A stretch of DNA of 64,000 nucleotides, taken from contig JBEKFZ010000008.1 in NCBI GenBank assembly GCA_050013075.1, positions 1-64,000 on the forward strand, given 5' to 3'. The DNA comes from JBEKIK01 sp050013075 (GTDB lineage: Bacteria > Planctomycetota > Planctomycetia > Pirellulales > Thermoguttaceae). Position 1 is the first letter of the stretch, and the number at the start of each line of letters is the position of its first letter. Both the position numbers and the translations under genes were made by a program. Shown piece after piece: positions 54,726 through 63,397 of this stretch. Under the pieces are notes generated by a model. It worked only from the letters and a program-made list of their open reading frames with translations, was not told where the DNA came from and did no database searches.

Positions 54726-56579
54726 TTACAATGCCCCCGACGCCATCCACATGGGCAGGGACATGCTAAAGACTGTTTTTTCTCCGGGAATGCTTTCGCA
54801 TTGTACCGAGCCGCCGTGGGCGGTGACAATTTCGCGTACTATCGCCAGGCCAAGGCCGCTGCCGCCGTGGGCGGTTTCGCCGGGCACTCGGAAATACCGC
54901 TCGAACACATAAGGCAGGAACTGGGCGGGGATTCCGCTGCCGGTATCGGCGACGGAAAACGCGACTTTGCCCTCGGCCCGTTCGGCGGCAAGCGTTATCC
55001 GCCCGCCCTGGGGCGTATGCGTCAAGGCGTTGTCGAGCAAGTTCTGCAAGGCATGTTGGAATTGATCGGCATCGACGGCCACGGGCGGCAAATCTTCGGG
55101 GGCCTCGATGGAAAGTTGCACGCCTTGATCGGCGGTCCGGGGTTGAAAAGATTCGGCGGCCGACCGCAGCAGCGACGCCGGGCGCTCGGACCGCAAATGG
55201 AGTTGGATTTTTCCCTGTTCCAGCCGGGCCAGGTCGAGCAGGTTGTTGATCATCACTAAAAGCCGCTCGGCGTTATCGCGGGCGTCGATGAGCAGTTCGA
55301 GTTGTTTGGGCGTGAGCGCTCCCAGGTTCTCCTCCAAAAGAAGGTGAAGCACCAGGCGGATGCTCGTCAACGGCGTTTTCAGTTCATGGCTCACCGTGGC
55401 CACGAGATTGGTTTTCATGTCGTCCATCAAGCGAAAACGGGTGACGTCCTCCAGCAGAACCGCCGCGCCGAGCGTGTCGCCGTCGGAATCGCGAATGGGC
55501 AGGATGCGAGGGAGAAAGGTGTGGGTTTTTTCGCCGATCCGCACCACGACGGCCTTGTCGAAGCCCTCGGGCACGTACTCCCGCTGGTTGTTCAGTGCGT
55601 CGGCCAAGGGTTGGCGCAAGGACTCGGGCGGCTGCCAAACGGCGGGCGATATTTCCCCTTTTTCCGGCAACGTGCCCACCAGCAGGCGGCGGGCGACGGG
55701 ATTGGCCAATTCCACGCGCTGTTGGCGATCGACCACCAACACCGGATCCGGGAATGAATCGATCGTGGCCTGGCTGGTCCGTTGCGCGCGGATCAACTGG
55801 GCTTTGTGCGATTTCTGGAAATTGCGGAGTTCCCGGGCCATGTCGTTAAAAGCGCCGGCGAGTTGTCCTAATTCATCCTCGGAATTGATGGGCACGAGTT
55901 GATCGAGGTTCCCGGCGCCGATGGCGGCGGCCGATTCGGTAACCGCGCGGATCGGCTGGAGAATAGTGCGAATCGTGCCGGCCATCAACAGCACGGCCAA
56001 CACGATGCCGAAAGCAAGTCCCGCTCCGTACCAGAGCAGTGCGGATCGGGCCACGCGGCGGGCATTACGGTTAGCTTGTTCCATATTGTCCTGATTGATC
56101 CTGAGAATATCGCCGGAAACGGCCTTGATTTCACGAAAGGCCTCGTACAGTCCCGGCTGATCCCGAGAGCCGAAGTAGAGTTGACCGCTATCCTGGACTG
56201 GACTGGCGAAAAACTTATCGCCCTGCCGGCGATAACGGCGGCTGAGGGCGGTCAGCTTTTCGACCAGTTCCGCTTCTCCCGGAAGCGTAATGTTGTTCTG
56301 CTCGTTGGCGAGGCTGACATCGTATCGTTTCCAGTTGTTATTATATTGGTCGAGGGAATCCTTTTCGCGTCCGGCCAAGGTAAATTGGAATGAAGAATTG
56401 ATGCGTTCCAAGGCCTCGTTAAGATCGTGCATATATCGCACGCTGTTGTAGTTTTCCCGCAGAATTCGATCGATCCGATCCCCAAGATCATAAATCAGAA
56501 AGGTTGCCGTTCCGCCAAGGGCAACAAGCAGGGCAAAAAGGGGAATCATGGCTACGATTATTCGACGTCGAAGAGTCAT
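54726..56579 (-). CDS. Membrane sensor histidine kinase (HAMP-PAS-HisKA-HATPase)
   Basis: The protein has 617 residues. Transmembrane helix 1 (IIVAMIPLFALLVALGG), an extracytoplasmic sensor domain (about 35-185), helix 2 (SALLWYGAGLAFGIVLAVLLM) and a HAMP domain (IRAVTESAAAIGAGNLDQLV) are followed by a PAS-like domain (TIDSFPDPVLVVDRQQRVEL). HisKA has the phospho-His in TVSHELKTPLTSIRL, and HATPase motifs LLDNALTHTP and GGSGLGLAIV complete it. It is probably the kinase for the NtrC-type regulator just upstream and may act with the KdpD-like protein. The start is ATG at 56577-56579. An upstream in-frame start at 56636 is unlikely. Confidence 0.9.
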   Translation of the reverse strand: MTLRRRIIVAMIPLFALLVALGGTATFLIYDLGDRIDRILRENYNSVRYMHDLNEALERINSSFQFTLAGREKDSLDQYNNNWKRYDVSLANEQNNITLPGEAELVEKLTALSRRYRRQGDKFFASPVQDSGQLYFGSRDQPGLYEAFREIKAVSGDILRINQDNMEQANRNARRVARSALLWYGAGLAFGIVLAVLLMAGTIRTILQPIRAVTESAAAIGAGNLDQLVPINSEDELGQLAGAFNDMARELRNFQKSHKAQLIRAQRTSQATIDSFPDPVLVVDRQQRVELANPVARRLLVGTLPEKGEISPAVWQPPESLRQPLADALNNQREYVPEGFDKAVVVRIGEKTHTFLPRILPIRDSDGDTLGAAVLLEDVTRFRLMDDMKTNLVATVSHELKTPLTSIRLVLHLLLEENLGALTPKQLELLIDARDNAERLLVMINNLLDLARLEQGKIQLHLRSERPASLLRSAAESFQPRTADQGVQLSIEAPEDLPPVAVDADQFQHALQNLLDNALTHTPQGGRITLAAERAEGKVAFSVADTGSGIPAQFLPYVFERYFRVPGETAHGGSGLGLAIVREIVTAHGGSVQCESIPGEKTVFSMSLPMWMASGAL

Positions 56580-56639
56580 TGTGGTACCCTTTGATAAACC
56601 GTCAATTCCTTGATAGTATAGCTTTTTTGCCCTCACCCT

Positions 56640-56690
56640 AACCCTCTCCCGACCAACCTTCGGTCGGTGCCCGGAGAGGGAACTTGTGCG
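56640..56690. repeat. CCCTCTCCCGACC...CGGAGAGGG hairpin
   Basis: The ACCAACCTTCGG loop with CCCTCTCCCG/CGGAGAGGG arms duplicates the interior of the element at 34932-35040. It lies between regulator and kinase genes. Confidence 0.65.
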
Positions 56691-56698
56691 GCAAGCCC

Positions 56699-58033
56699 TT
56701 AGATATCGTATTTCTTCCGTTTCCGGTACAGGGTGCTGGGATCGATGCCCAATTTGGCGGCGGCTTCCTCGATCGTGCCTGTCGAGTCAAGGATTCGCCG
56801 GATGTGATCGGCTTCGATCTGTTCCAGGGTCATTGTTTCCGTTGTGCGTCCGGGCGTGCGGCCGCCGTCGCCGATCTGCGAGGGCAGGTCGCCCGGCTGG
56901 ACATAAGGCCCGGAAGCCAAAATCACGCCCCGCTCCACTGCGTTGCGCAACTCGCGGATGTTGCCGGGCCAGGTGTAACGTGCTATCGCCAGGCGGGCCG
57001 ACTCGGAAAAGCCCGAGACGGTTTTTTTGCCGTTCTGCCGGGCAAAGAATTTCAACAAGTGCTCGGCCATAGGCAGGATGTCGGCCGGGCGTTGGCGCAA
57101 GGGCGGCAGAGTCACCTCGATCACGTTCAGGCGGTAAAAAAGATCTTCGCGAAAGCGGCCGGCCGTGATCTCGGTTTCCAAGTTGCGGTTGGTGGCGGTA
57201 ATTACCCGCACGTTACCGGCCCTGGTCCGGGTTTCGCCGACCCGCTCGTAGCATTTCTCCTGAAGCAAACGCAAGAGTTTTGGCTGCAAAGTCAGGGGCA
57301 AATCGCCGATTTCGTCGAGAAACAAAGTACCGCCTTCGGCAACGGCCACTTTTCCAACCGTATCGCGCACGGCCCCGGTAAATGCGCCTTGCACGTGCCC
57401 GAACAGTTCGCTTTCCAACAATTCCGCGGAAAGGCTGGGGCAGGAAATGGTGACAAACGAACCGCCCACGCGCGGACTGCGGGCGTGAATCGCCCGGGCA
57501 ATCACGCCTTTGCCGGTGCCGCTTTCGCCGCGCAGCAGGATTGTCGCTTCGCTGGCCGCCGTTTTGAAGGCAATGTCCAAGGCCTGGCGCATGAGCGGCT
57601 CGTTTGTCTGCAAATCGACCTCCGGAGTGACCGAGCGGACTTGCTCCTCGAGATCTTCGACTTGGTATTGCAAACGCCTTATGCGGGCGATCCGGTCGAG
57701 AACCACGCGGAGCTGATCCGGAGTAAAGGGTTTTGGCAGATAGTCGAATGCGCCGCGGCGCATGGCCTCGACCGCCGTTTCGATCGTGGCATAAGCCGTA
57801 ACGATCACCACGTCAAGTCCGGGCGATAGGCTGAGCAGTCGCGGCAACAGGTCCAGTCCGTGTTCTTGAGCCAAACGCAGATCCAGGAGCGCTACCTCAA
57901 AAGGCCGGCGGGCAAGCAGGTCGAGTGCGCCCGCGGCGTCGGATGCCTCGACTGCCTTGTGTCCAAGCACCTCCAACGAAACACGCAAAGTGCGCCGGAG
58001 GCTCGCGTCGTCGTCAATCACGAGGATATTCAT
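56699..58033 (-). CDS. NtrC-family sigma54-dependent response regulator
   Basis: The protein has 444 residues. The receiver domain has VIDDDA and the phospho-acceptor Asp51 in LLDLRLAQEHG. The AAA+ domain has Walker A GESGTGKG, the sigma54-contacting loop GAFTGA (in QGAFTGAVRDTVGK) and Walker B GGTLFLDEIGDLP, then the arginine-finger region. The FIS-type helix-turn-helix is in TIEEAAAKLGIDPSTLYRKR. It is transcribed away from the kdp operon and should bind upstream of the sigma54 promoter at 58183. In most bacteria kdp is controlled by the OmpR-type KdpE, so this is an unusual pairing. Confidence 0.93.
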   Translation of the reverse strand: MNILVIDDDASLRRTLRVSLEVLGHKAVEASDAAGALDLLARRPFEVALLDLRLAQEHGLDLLPRLLSLSPGLDVVIVTAYATIETAVEAMRRGAFDYLPKPFTPDQLRVVLDRIARIRRLQYQVEDLEEQVRSVTPEVDLQTNEPLMRQALDIAFKTAASEATILLRGESGTGKGVIARAIHARSPRVGGSFVTISCPSLSAELLESELFGHVQGAFTGAVRDTVGKVAVAEGGTLFLDEIGDLPLTLQPKLLRLLQEKCYERVGETRTRAGNVRVITATNRNLETEITAGRFREDLFYRLNVIEVTLPPLRQRPADILPMAEHLLKFFARQNGKKTVSGFSESARLAIARYTWPGNIRELRNAVERGVILASGPYVQPGDLPSQIGDGGRTPGRTTETMTLEQIEADHIRRILDSTGTIEEAAAKLGIDPSTLYRKRKKYDI

Positions 58034-58076
58034 TGATCGAATTCCAGGCCGTTGCGTAATTTATATATATTGTATT

Positions 58077-58096
58077 TTGCACGATTGATCGTGCAA
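58077..58096. promoter_or_regulatory. Palindrome: candidate NtrC-type binding site upstream of kdp
   Basis: TTGCACGATTGATCGTGCAA is a perfect 20-bp inverted repeat. It is about 44 bp upstream of the regulator start and centred about 104 bp from the sigma54 element, a distance normal for enhancer-binding proteins. It is the best candidate site for the adjacent response regulator. Confidence 0.6.
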
Positions 58097-58182
58097 TTTG
58101 CAATCCCACTGAAGTCTACGCTTTATTAAGTAACTAATCGTAACGTGTTGCATTGACGGCAGTTGCGTCTTTTGTCTTTTTA

Positions 58183-58198
58183 TGGCACACCGGATGCA
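58183..58198 (+). promoter_or_regulatory. Sigma54 (-24/-12) promoter candidate for the kdp operon
   Basis: TGGCAC (58183-58188), five bases, ATGCA (58194-58198) match TGGCAC-N5-TTGCA with one change. The spacing is exact. Transcription would start near 58210 and pass through the element at 58290-58415 before the first genes. Confidence 0.65.
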
Positions 58199-58289
58199 AG
58201 TACATACATGCAGATAAGATGCCGGGAGATTTGTTAACGATCGCAATATCAAGGACGCAAACAAAACCATAAGTGTGTTCACCGGGGGC

Positions 58290-58415
58290 TATTGATACTC
58301 AGGAAAAGAATGTCGTAGGAAAAGTCAGAGCCGGGGCGTGTCGCCCCGGTAATTCCGGGCCGACACGGCCCGGCTCTGAGTCAAAAACGCGGCATTCATT
58401 ACCTGAGACTCAATA
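58290..58415. repeat. TATTGAG miniature inverted-repeat element, copy 4 (kdp leader)
   Basis: It begins TATTGATACTCAGGAAAAG and ends TTACCTGAGACTCAATA with the same CCGGGGCGTG palindrome. It stands between the sigma54 promoter and the first kdp-region gene, so the leader RNA would carry a very stable hairpin. Confidence 0.85.
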
Positions 58416-58438
58416 AATGGTCAGACAACAGGGGGCTG

Positions 58439-58831
58439 ATGATGTACGGACATTCGTGGAAAAAGGTGATCGTCAGCAGCTTTATTCTGGGAGTCGCTGG
58501 GATTATGACTTGCATTTCCGCACTCCTAAGCGACCTCGTGCCGACGTGGTCGGTGTTGGCATTTATCGCCGTGCTGATCCCGTTGGGACTGGCAATTGTG
58601 GGCATCTTGGCGGGCTTTGTCTGGCTCTGCGACAAGTGTGAAGAATACTTCAACGAGAAAAAAGATAAGCTCCTTGAAGGAGGTAAGCGAGAATCGGGCA
58701 AGGAAATTATTACGAACGATCAACTTTTAAAAAGGAGTGACTTGCATGGATCTGACAATTTGGCTTCCGGCGATGTTCAGCCTGGGATTGGCGGCGCTGG
58801 CTTTAATGTTCGCCTTCATACCCGCCTGTGA
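58439..58831 (+). CDS. Small membrane protein at the head of the kdp operon (130 aa)
   Basis: Two transmembrane helices (SSFILGVAGIMTCISALLS; LAFIAVLIPLGLAIVGILAG) are followed by a charged, Lys/Glu-rich segment. The C-terminal residues after about 100 overlap the next gene in another frame and may not be meaningful. I do not recognise the family. The context of a potassium-transport operon suggests an accessory or regulatory peptide. The start is ATG at 58439 or 58442. Confidence 0.5.
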   Translation: MMYGHSWKKVIVSSFILGVAGIMTCISALLSDLVPTWSVLAFIAVLIPLGLAIVGILAGFVWLCDKCEEYFNEKKDKLLEGGKRESGKEIITNDQLLKRSDLHGSDNLASGDVQPGIGGAGFNVRLHTRL

Positions 58832-58841
58832 CAAAGTTTGA
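58746..58841 (+). CDS. Small membrane peptide of the kdp operon (31 aa)
   Basis: It reads MDLTIWLPAMFSLGLAALAL and then MFAFIPACDKV. The Shine-Dalgarno sequence AAAAAGGAGTGAC precedes it. It is one transmembrane helix followed by CDKV. It overlaps the upstream 130-aa gene in another frame. I recall similar very short proteins just before kdpF in some genomes. The function is unknown. Confidence 0.6.
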   Translation: MDLTIWLPAMFSLGLAALALMFAFIPACDKV

Positions 58842-58852
58842 AAGGGTCTGAT

Positions 58853-58942
58853 ATGGGAATTCTCACCTTGCTTACTGCCGTTGTTGCAGTTTTGCTTCTG
58901 ATTTACTTGTTCGCCGCGCTGGTGCGGCCGGAATGGTTTTAG
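58853..58942 (+). CDS. kdpF: KdpF, small subunit of the potassium-transporting ATPase
   Basis: The protein has 29 residues, MGILTLLTAVVAVLLLIYLF followed by AALVRPEWF. The closing YLF-AALVRPE-F signature identifies KdpF, which stabilises the KdpABC complex in the membrane. It is followed 29 bp later by kdpA. Confidence 0.85.
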   Translation: MGILTLLTAVVAVLLLIYLFAALVRPEWF

Positions 58943-58971
58943 GCCGCTTCGAGACGCGAAAGGATTATACT

Positions 58972-60723
58972 ATGTTCCAATTTCAAGTCTGGTTTCTTCC
59001 TTTCTTGATCCTGGCCGTAACAACTGTGTTGGCGATTCCGTTAAGCCGATATCTGGCCTGGATTATGAACGGCCAATATCGCGCGCCGCGATTTCTGCGT
59101 TGGATCGAACACTTTTTTAACACCGGACCGCAGAATTGGAAGCAATACGCCGTTTCCATGATGCTGTTTAACGCACTGATGTTCATTTTCGGATTCGTGG
59201 TTTTGTCGTTGCAGCCGTTGCTTCCCCTGAACCCGGACGACAAGCACATGCTGGCCCCCACTACTATATTCAACACGGTATGTTCATTCCTGACGAATAC
59301 AAATTTGCAGCATTATTCCGGCGAGCAGCATCTCTCATATTTCAGCCAGTTGTTTTTCGTGTGCTGGAATATGTTCCTTTCGGCAAGCGTGGGCTTTTGT
59401 GCATTGACGGCGATAATCCGCGCATTGCGCGGCGACCCGCACATGGGCAATTACTATCTTGATATGTGGCGAGTGTTGGCCTACATATTCGTGCCGGCTG
59501 CTTTAGTAATGGGCGTGCTGCTCATGGCCGACGGCGTTCCCATGACGCTTGAGGGCAGCGCGTCGGTAGCCACAGTCGAGCCTGGGGCGATGGGCATGGA
59601 TGAAAACGGCCAACCGCAACTCCAACAGCAGATCGCCCGTGGCCCGGTCGCCGCCATTATCCCAATCAAACATTTGGGAACCAACGGCGGCGGATTTTTC
59701 GGCGCTAATTCCGCGCATCCATACGAAAATCCCAGTGCGTGGAGCAACTTCCTCAGTGTGATGAACTACTGCATCTTCCCGTTTGCACTGGTATTGATGT
59801 TCGGGCGCATGTTGCGTCAGATGCGCCATGCATGGATTATCTTCGGGGTTATGATGTTGATGTTCGTCGCCATGATCGGTTGGGGCATCTATTGGGACAC
59901 GCTGCAACCGAACCCCGGGTTGGCCGGGCTGCCCGTGGATCAAAGCCTGGGGAACCTGGAAGGCAAGGAACTGCGCTTCGGCACCTCTGCCGGGGCTACT
60001 TTTGCGGCCGGGACCACGGCGATCTGCTGCGGCTCGGTAAACTGCATGCACGACAGCCTGAATCCGCTTGCCGGACTTACTCCCTTGACCGGCATGTGGT
60101 TGAATTGCGTTTTTGGCGGCAAGGGCGTGGGGATGATAAACCTGTTGCTGTACCTTATCGTAGGCGTTTTCATTGCCGGATTGATGGTAGGCCGCACGCC
60201 GGAATACCTAGGCAAGAAGGTCGAGGCCCGGGAAATGAAACTTGCCATGATAGCGCTGCTGGTCCATCCGATCATGATCTTGATGCCAACCGGGCTATTT
60301 GTGGCAACAGATTGGGGCACCAAGGCGATGAACAATCCGGGCGCCCATGGATTCTCGGAAGTACTCTATGAATTTAGCTCATCCTCGGCAAATAACGGAT
60401 CTGGTTTTGAAGGACTCGGCGACACCTACGGCGCCAACGACAACCCCGCACCGGCGCCCGAGAGTCCGTACTGGGACATTGCCGCGGGGCTGGTAATGTT
60501 GCTCAGCCGATTTATTCCGGTGATCGCTCCCTTAGCCTTCGCGGCGAGCCTGGGAGCAAAGAAGCCTACGCCTTTTACAGTCGGCACCATGCGGACCGAC
60601 ACTATAACGTTCGGCTTTGTTTTGCTGGGAACCATTATCCTGATCGGCGCACTGCTTTTCCTGCCGGTGGCGGTGCTGGGACCTGTTGCAGAACACTTGG
60701 GACCGATTCCGTTCAGCAGATAA
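58972..60723 (+). CDS. kdpA: Potassium-transporting ATPase subunit A
   Basis: KdpA is the potassium-selective pore subunit, 583 residues with about ten transmembrane helices and four selectivity-filter loops. These are NTNLQHYSGEQHLSYFSQL, LGTNGGGFFGANSAHPYENP, SAGATFAAGTTAICCGSVNC and FSSSSANNGSGFEGLGDTYG. The ATG at 58972 with GAAAGGAT upstream is better than 58933. It is the first of the core genes. Confidence 0.95.
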   Translation: MFQFQVWFLPFLILAVTTVLAIPLSRYLAWIMNGQYRAPRFLRWIEHFFNTGPQNWKQYAVSMMLFNALMFIFGFVVLSLQPLLPLNPDDKHMLAPTTIFNTVCSFLTNTNLQHYSGEQHLSYFSQLFFVCWNMFLSASVGFCALTAIIRALRGDPHMGNYYLDMWRVLAYIFVPAALVMGVLLMADGVPMTLEGSASVATVEPGAMGMDENGQPQLQQQIARGPVAAIIPIKHLGTNGGGFFGANSAHPYENPSAWSNFLSVMNYCIFPFALVLMFGRMLRQMRHAWIIFGVMMLMFVAMIGWGIYWDTLQPNPGLAGLPVDQSLGNLEGKELRFGTSAGATFAAGTTAICCGSVNCMHDSLNPLAGLTPLTGMWLNCVFGGKGVGMINLLLYLIVGVFIAGLMVGRTPEYLGKKVEAREMKLAMIALLVHPIMILMPTGLFVATDWGTKAMNNPGAHGFSEVLYEFSSSSANNGSGFEGLGDTYGANDNPAPAPESPYWDIAAGLVMLLSRFIPVIAPLAFAASLGAKKPTPFTVGTMRTDTITFGFVLLGTIILIGALLFLPVAVLGPVAEHLGPIPFSR

Positions 60724-61049
60724 GTTTAATTAAACCGGCATTTTATATTATGTTTATTGAGTTTCAGGTAATGAATGTCGCATAAAAGTTTAGCCCGGGA
60801 GCTTGCTCCCGGAGCATTTCTATATTTCATGTTGTCCGAATTAATGGCAAATACACCCGGATCAAGCTCCTGGGCTATTGAATCTCAGATTAATAATGTC
60901 ACTAGCCGGCGGTCAACGACCGCCGGTATATGAGTGAATTCCCGCCGGCGGCTGTTAGCCGCCGGCTATTGTGTGTGACATTAGTTTTCTGATTCTCAAT
61001 AAACGATTAATACAACTTTATTTGTGACATTCAACAAACAGAAAAAGGA
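60724..61049. repeat. kdpA-kdpB spacer with TATTGAG element ends (copies 5/6)
   Basis: A left end (TATTGAGTTTCAGGTAATGA) is at 60755. An AGCCCGGGAGCTTGCTCCCGG palindrome follows, then a second left end (TATTGAATCTCAG at 60886), a GCCGGCGG palindrome and the right end (CTGATTCTCAATA, ending 61001). The family appears here as two nested or fused elements. No gene is present, and the normal tight kdpA-kdpB junction is interrupted. Confidence 0.75.
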
Positions 61050-63290
61050 ATGATATCAGCCATGCCAAACACGTTGACGATTGAACCCCGTAAAACCAAA
61101 CCCGCGACGGACGATTTAAAAATTGCCCGCCGAGCCAGCCGGAAATACGGGCTTTTCGAGCCTCGGTTGCTCAAAGCGGCTCTAAAACAATCGCTGGCCA
61201 TGCTCAGGCCCGACGTGCAGTGGAAGAATCCCGTGATGTTCGTGGTAGAAGTCGGAACGGCGCTGACTATTTTCTATACGATAGCCAAGCTTTTGGGCTA
61301 TGAAAGCGCGGCAAGCATCGGTTATCTATTGGCTTTGGATTTTTGGCTTGTGCTGACGCTGCTTTTCGCCAATTTCGCCTCGGCTCTGGCCGAAGCGCGG
61401 GGCAAGGCGCAGGCCGAAACTCTGCGAAAAACCCGGCGGGAAACTCCGGCAAGGCATCTGCGCCGTTACAATAAGAATGCAGTGGCCGGCTTGAAAAGCG
61501 ATTGGGAGGCGGAAGAGACGACATCCTCGGCTTTGCAAGGCGGGGATTTCGTCCTGGTGGAAACCGGAGAAGTCATTCCCAGCGACGGCGAGATCGTCGA
61601 AGGCGTGGCTTCAATCGACGAATCGGCCATTACAGGCGAATCCGCGCCGGTCATTCGCGAGGCCGGCGGCGACCGCTCGGGAGTGACAGGCGGGACGCGG
61701 GTTCTTTCGGACCAGATTATCGTTCAGATCACCGCCGCGCCCGGCCACACCTTTCTGGACCGCATGATCGCCTTGGTCGAGGGCGCGATCCGCCAGCGCA
61801 CGCCCAACGAAATTGCCTTGACGTTGGTACTGGCCGCCTTCACATTGATTTTCCTGATGGTCACGGCGACCCTTTGGCCGATGGCCCTGAACGCCGAGCA
61901 ATATATGTCCTCGATGAGCGGCCATACCATAAAGAGCCTGGGCACGGATGTGCCGACGCTTGTGGCGCTTCTGGTCTGTTTGATTCCCACGACCATTGGC
62001 GCGCTTTTGGCCGCTATAGGCATTGCCGGTATGGATCGGGCGCTAAGGGCGAACATTCTTGCCAAGAGCGGCAAGGCGGTGGAAGTCGCCGGGGACGTGG
62101 ATACACTGCTTTTGGACAAGACCGGCACCATTACCATGGGAAATCGTCATGCCACGCGCTTCATTCCCATCGGAGATTGCTTGCCGATGCATCTTGCCTA
62201 TGTTGCTGCGCTGGCCTCAAGCGCGGATGAAACCCCGGAAGGCAAAAGCATCGTCTCCTTGTATCATAAGTTGAACGATTCCTTGAGTTCGGCCGATCAT
62301 GGCAAGAACGACGGTTTGCTCGTCCTGCCCGACGCCAGGTTCATTCCTTTTTCGGCCCAGTCGCGAATGAGCGGTGTGGATCTACCCGACGGGCGGCGAA
62401 TCCGCAAGGGCGCCCCGGACGCCGTTGTGCGTTATATCGAGAATGAGCACGGGAGCATTCCGGCGAAACTCGACGAACAAGTGCGTTCGATTGCATTGAT
62501 GGGAGCGACCCCGTTGCTGGTGGCCGAGGGAAACCGCATTTCCGGGCTGGTTGTTTTGGAAGACGTGCTTAAACCGGGCATGAAAGATCGCTTCCAGCGC
62601 CTGCGCCAAATGGGACTGCGGACCGTGATGATTACGGGCGACAATCCGCTCACTGCGGCGGCAATCGCGGCCATGGCTGGAGTGGATGATTTTCTGGCCG
62701 AGGCCACGCCCGAGGCCAAACTGGCCTACATCCGCAAGGAACAGGCCGAAGGAAAACTGGTGGCCATGATGGGCGACGGCACCAATGACGCCCCTGCCCT
62801 GGCACAGGCCGACGTCGGGGTGGCCATGAATTCCGGCACCCAGGCGGCCAAAGAGGCGGGCAACATGGTCGATTTGGACAGCGATCCGACCAAACTCATC
62901 GAGACCGTAGAGATCGGCAAGCAATTGCTCATGACCCGGGGGGCGCTTACGACTTTTTCCATCGCCAACGACGTGGCCAAATATTTTGCCATTATCCCGG
63001 CCATGTTCGCCGGTTCAATAGAGAGACCCTTGCTGCCATGGCTGAAGTCAGTTGACATTATGAACCTCCACTCACCCACGTCGGCCATACTTTCGGCAGT
63101 GATTTTCAATGCAATCATTATTCTGCTGCTGATCCCCATCGCACTAAAGGGAGTAAAGTATCGACCCGTAGGGGCCGACGCGCTTTTGCGCCGTAACCTG
63201 CTTATATGGGGCCTGGGCGGAGTCATCGTGCCGTTTGTGGGCATAAAGTTGATCGACATGATCATGGTCGCGTTACATTTGGTAGCATAA
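61050..63290 (+). CDS. kdpB: Potassium-transporting ATPase subunit B (P-type ATPase)
   Basis: The P-type ATPase catalytic subunit has 746 residues (usual about 680). The ITGESAPV actuator loop, the phosphorylated Asp356 in [19 protein letters not shown] of the nucleotide domain, [16 protein letters not shown] and the [16 protein letters not shown] hinge motif are intact. It energises potassium uptake through KdpA. The start is ATG at 61050 or 61062. The N-terminal 30 residues are basic. Confidence 0.95.
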   Translation: MISAMPNTLTIEPRKTKPATDDLKIARRASRKYGLFEPRLLKAALKQSLAMLRPDVQWKNPVMFVVEVGTALTIFYTIAKLLGYESAASIGYLLALDFWLVLTLLFANFASALAEARGKAQAETLRKTRRETPARHLRRYNKNAVAGLKSDWEAEETTSSALQGGDFVLVETGEVIPSDGEIVEGVASIDESAITGESAPVIREAGGDRSGVTGGTRVLSDQIIVQITAAPGHTFLDRMIALVEGAIRQRTPNEIALTLVLAAFTLIFLMVTATLWPMALNAEQYMSSMSGHTIKSLGTDVPTLVALLVCLIPTTIGALLAAIGIAGMDRALRANILAKSGKAVEVAGDVDTLLLDKTGTITMGNRHATRFIPIGDCLPMHLAYVAALASSADETPEGKSIVSLYHKLNDSLSSADHGKNDGLLVLPDARFIPFSAQSRMSGVDLPDGRRIRKGAPDAVVRYIENEHGSIPAKLDEQVRSIALMGATPLLVAEGNRISGLVVLEDVLKPGMKDRFQRLRQMGLRTVMITGDNPLTAAAIAAMAGVDDFLAEATPEAKLAYIRKEQAEGKLVAMMGDGTNDAPALAQADVGVAMNSGTQAAKEAGNMVDLDSDPTKLIETVEIGKQLLMTRGALTTFSIANDVAKYFAIIPAMFAGSIERPLLPWLKSVDIMNLHSPTSAILSAVIFNAIIILLLIPIALKGVKYRPVGADALLRRNLLIWGLGGVIVPFVGIKLIDMIMVALHLVA

Positions 63291-63331
63291 ATTACCAGTG
63301 GAGTTTTTACAAATTGTAGATTCATTGTTCC

Positions 63332-63353
63332 CTCTCCCTTTGGGAGAGGGGAA
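63332..63353. repeat. CCCTCTCCC/GGGAGAGGG hairpin between kdpB and kdpC
   Basis: A short palindrome CCCTCTCCCTTTGGGAGAGG, akin to the CCCTCTCCC elements elsewhere, lies in the 107-bp gap. Confidence 0.6.
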
Positions 63354-63397
63354 AAATTTGCAAAAGTCCAGTTACAAGTGATTCATGGAGTTGAAAT

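Noticed and set aside
58746..58841. The small 31-aa ORF as the end of the 130-aa gene
   Set aside because: It is in another frame with its own strong Shine-Dalgarno sequence, so it is treated as an independent gene.
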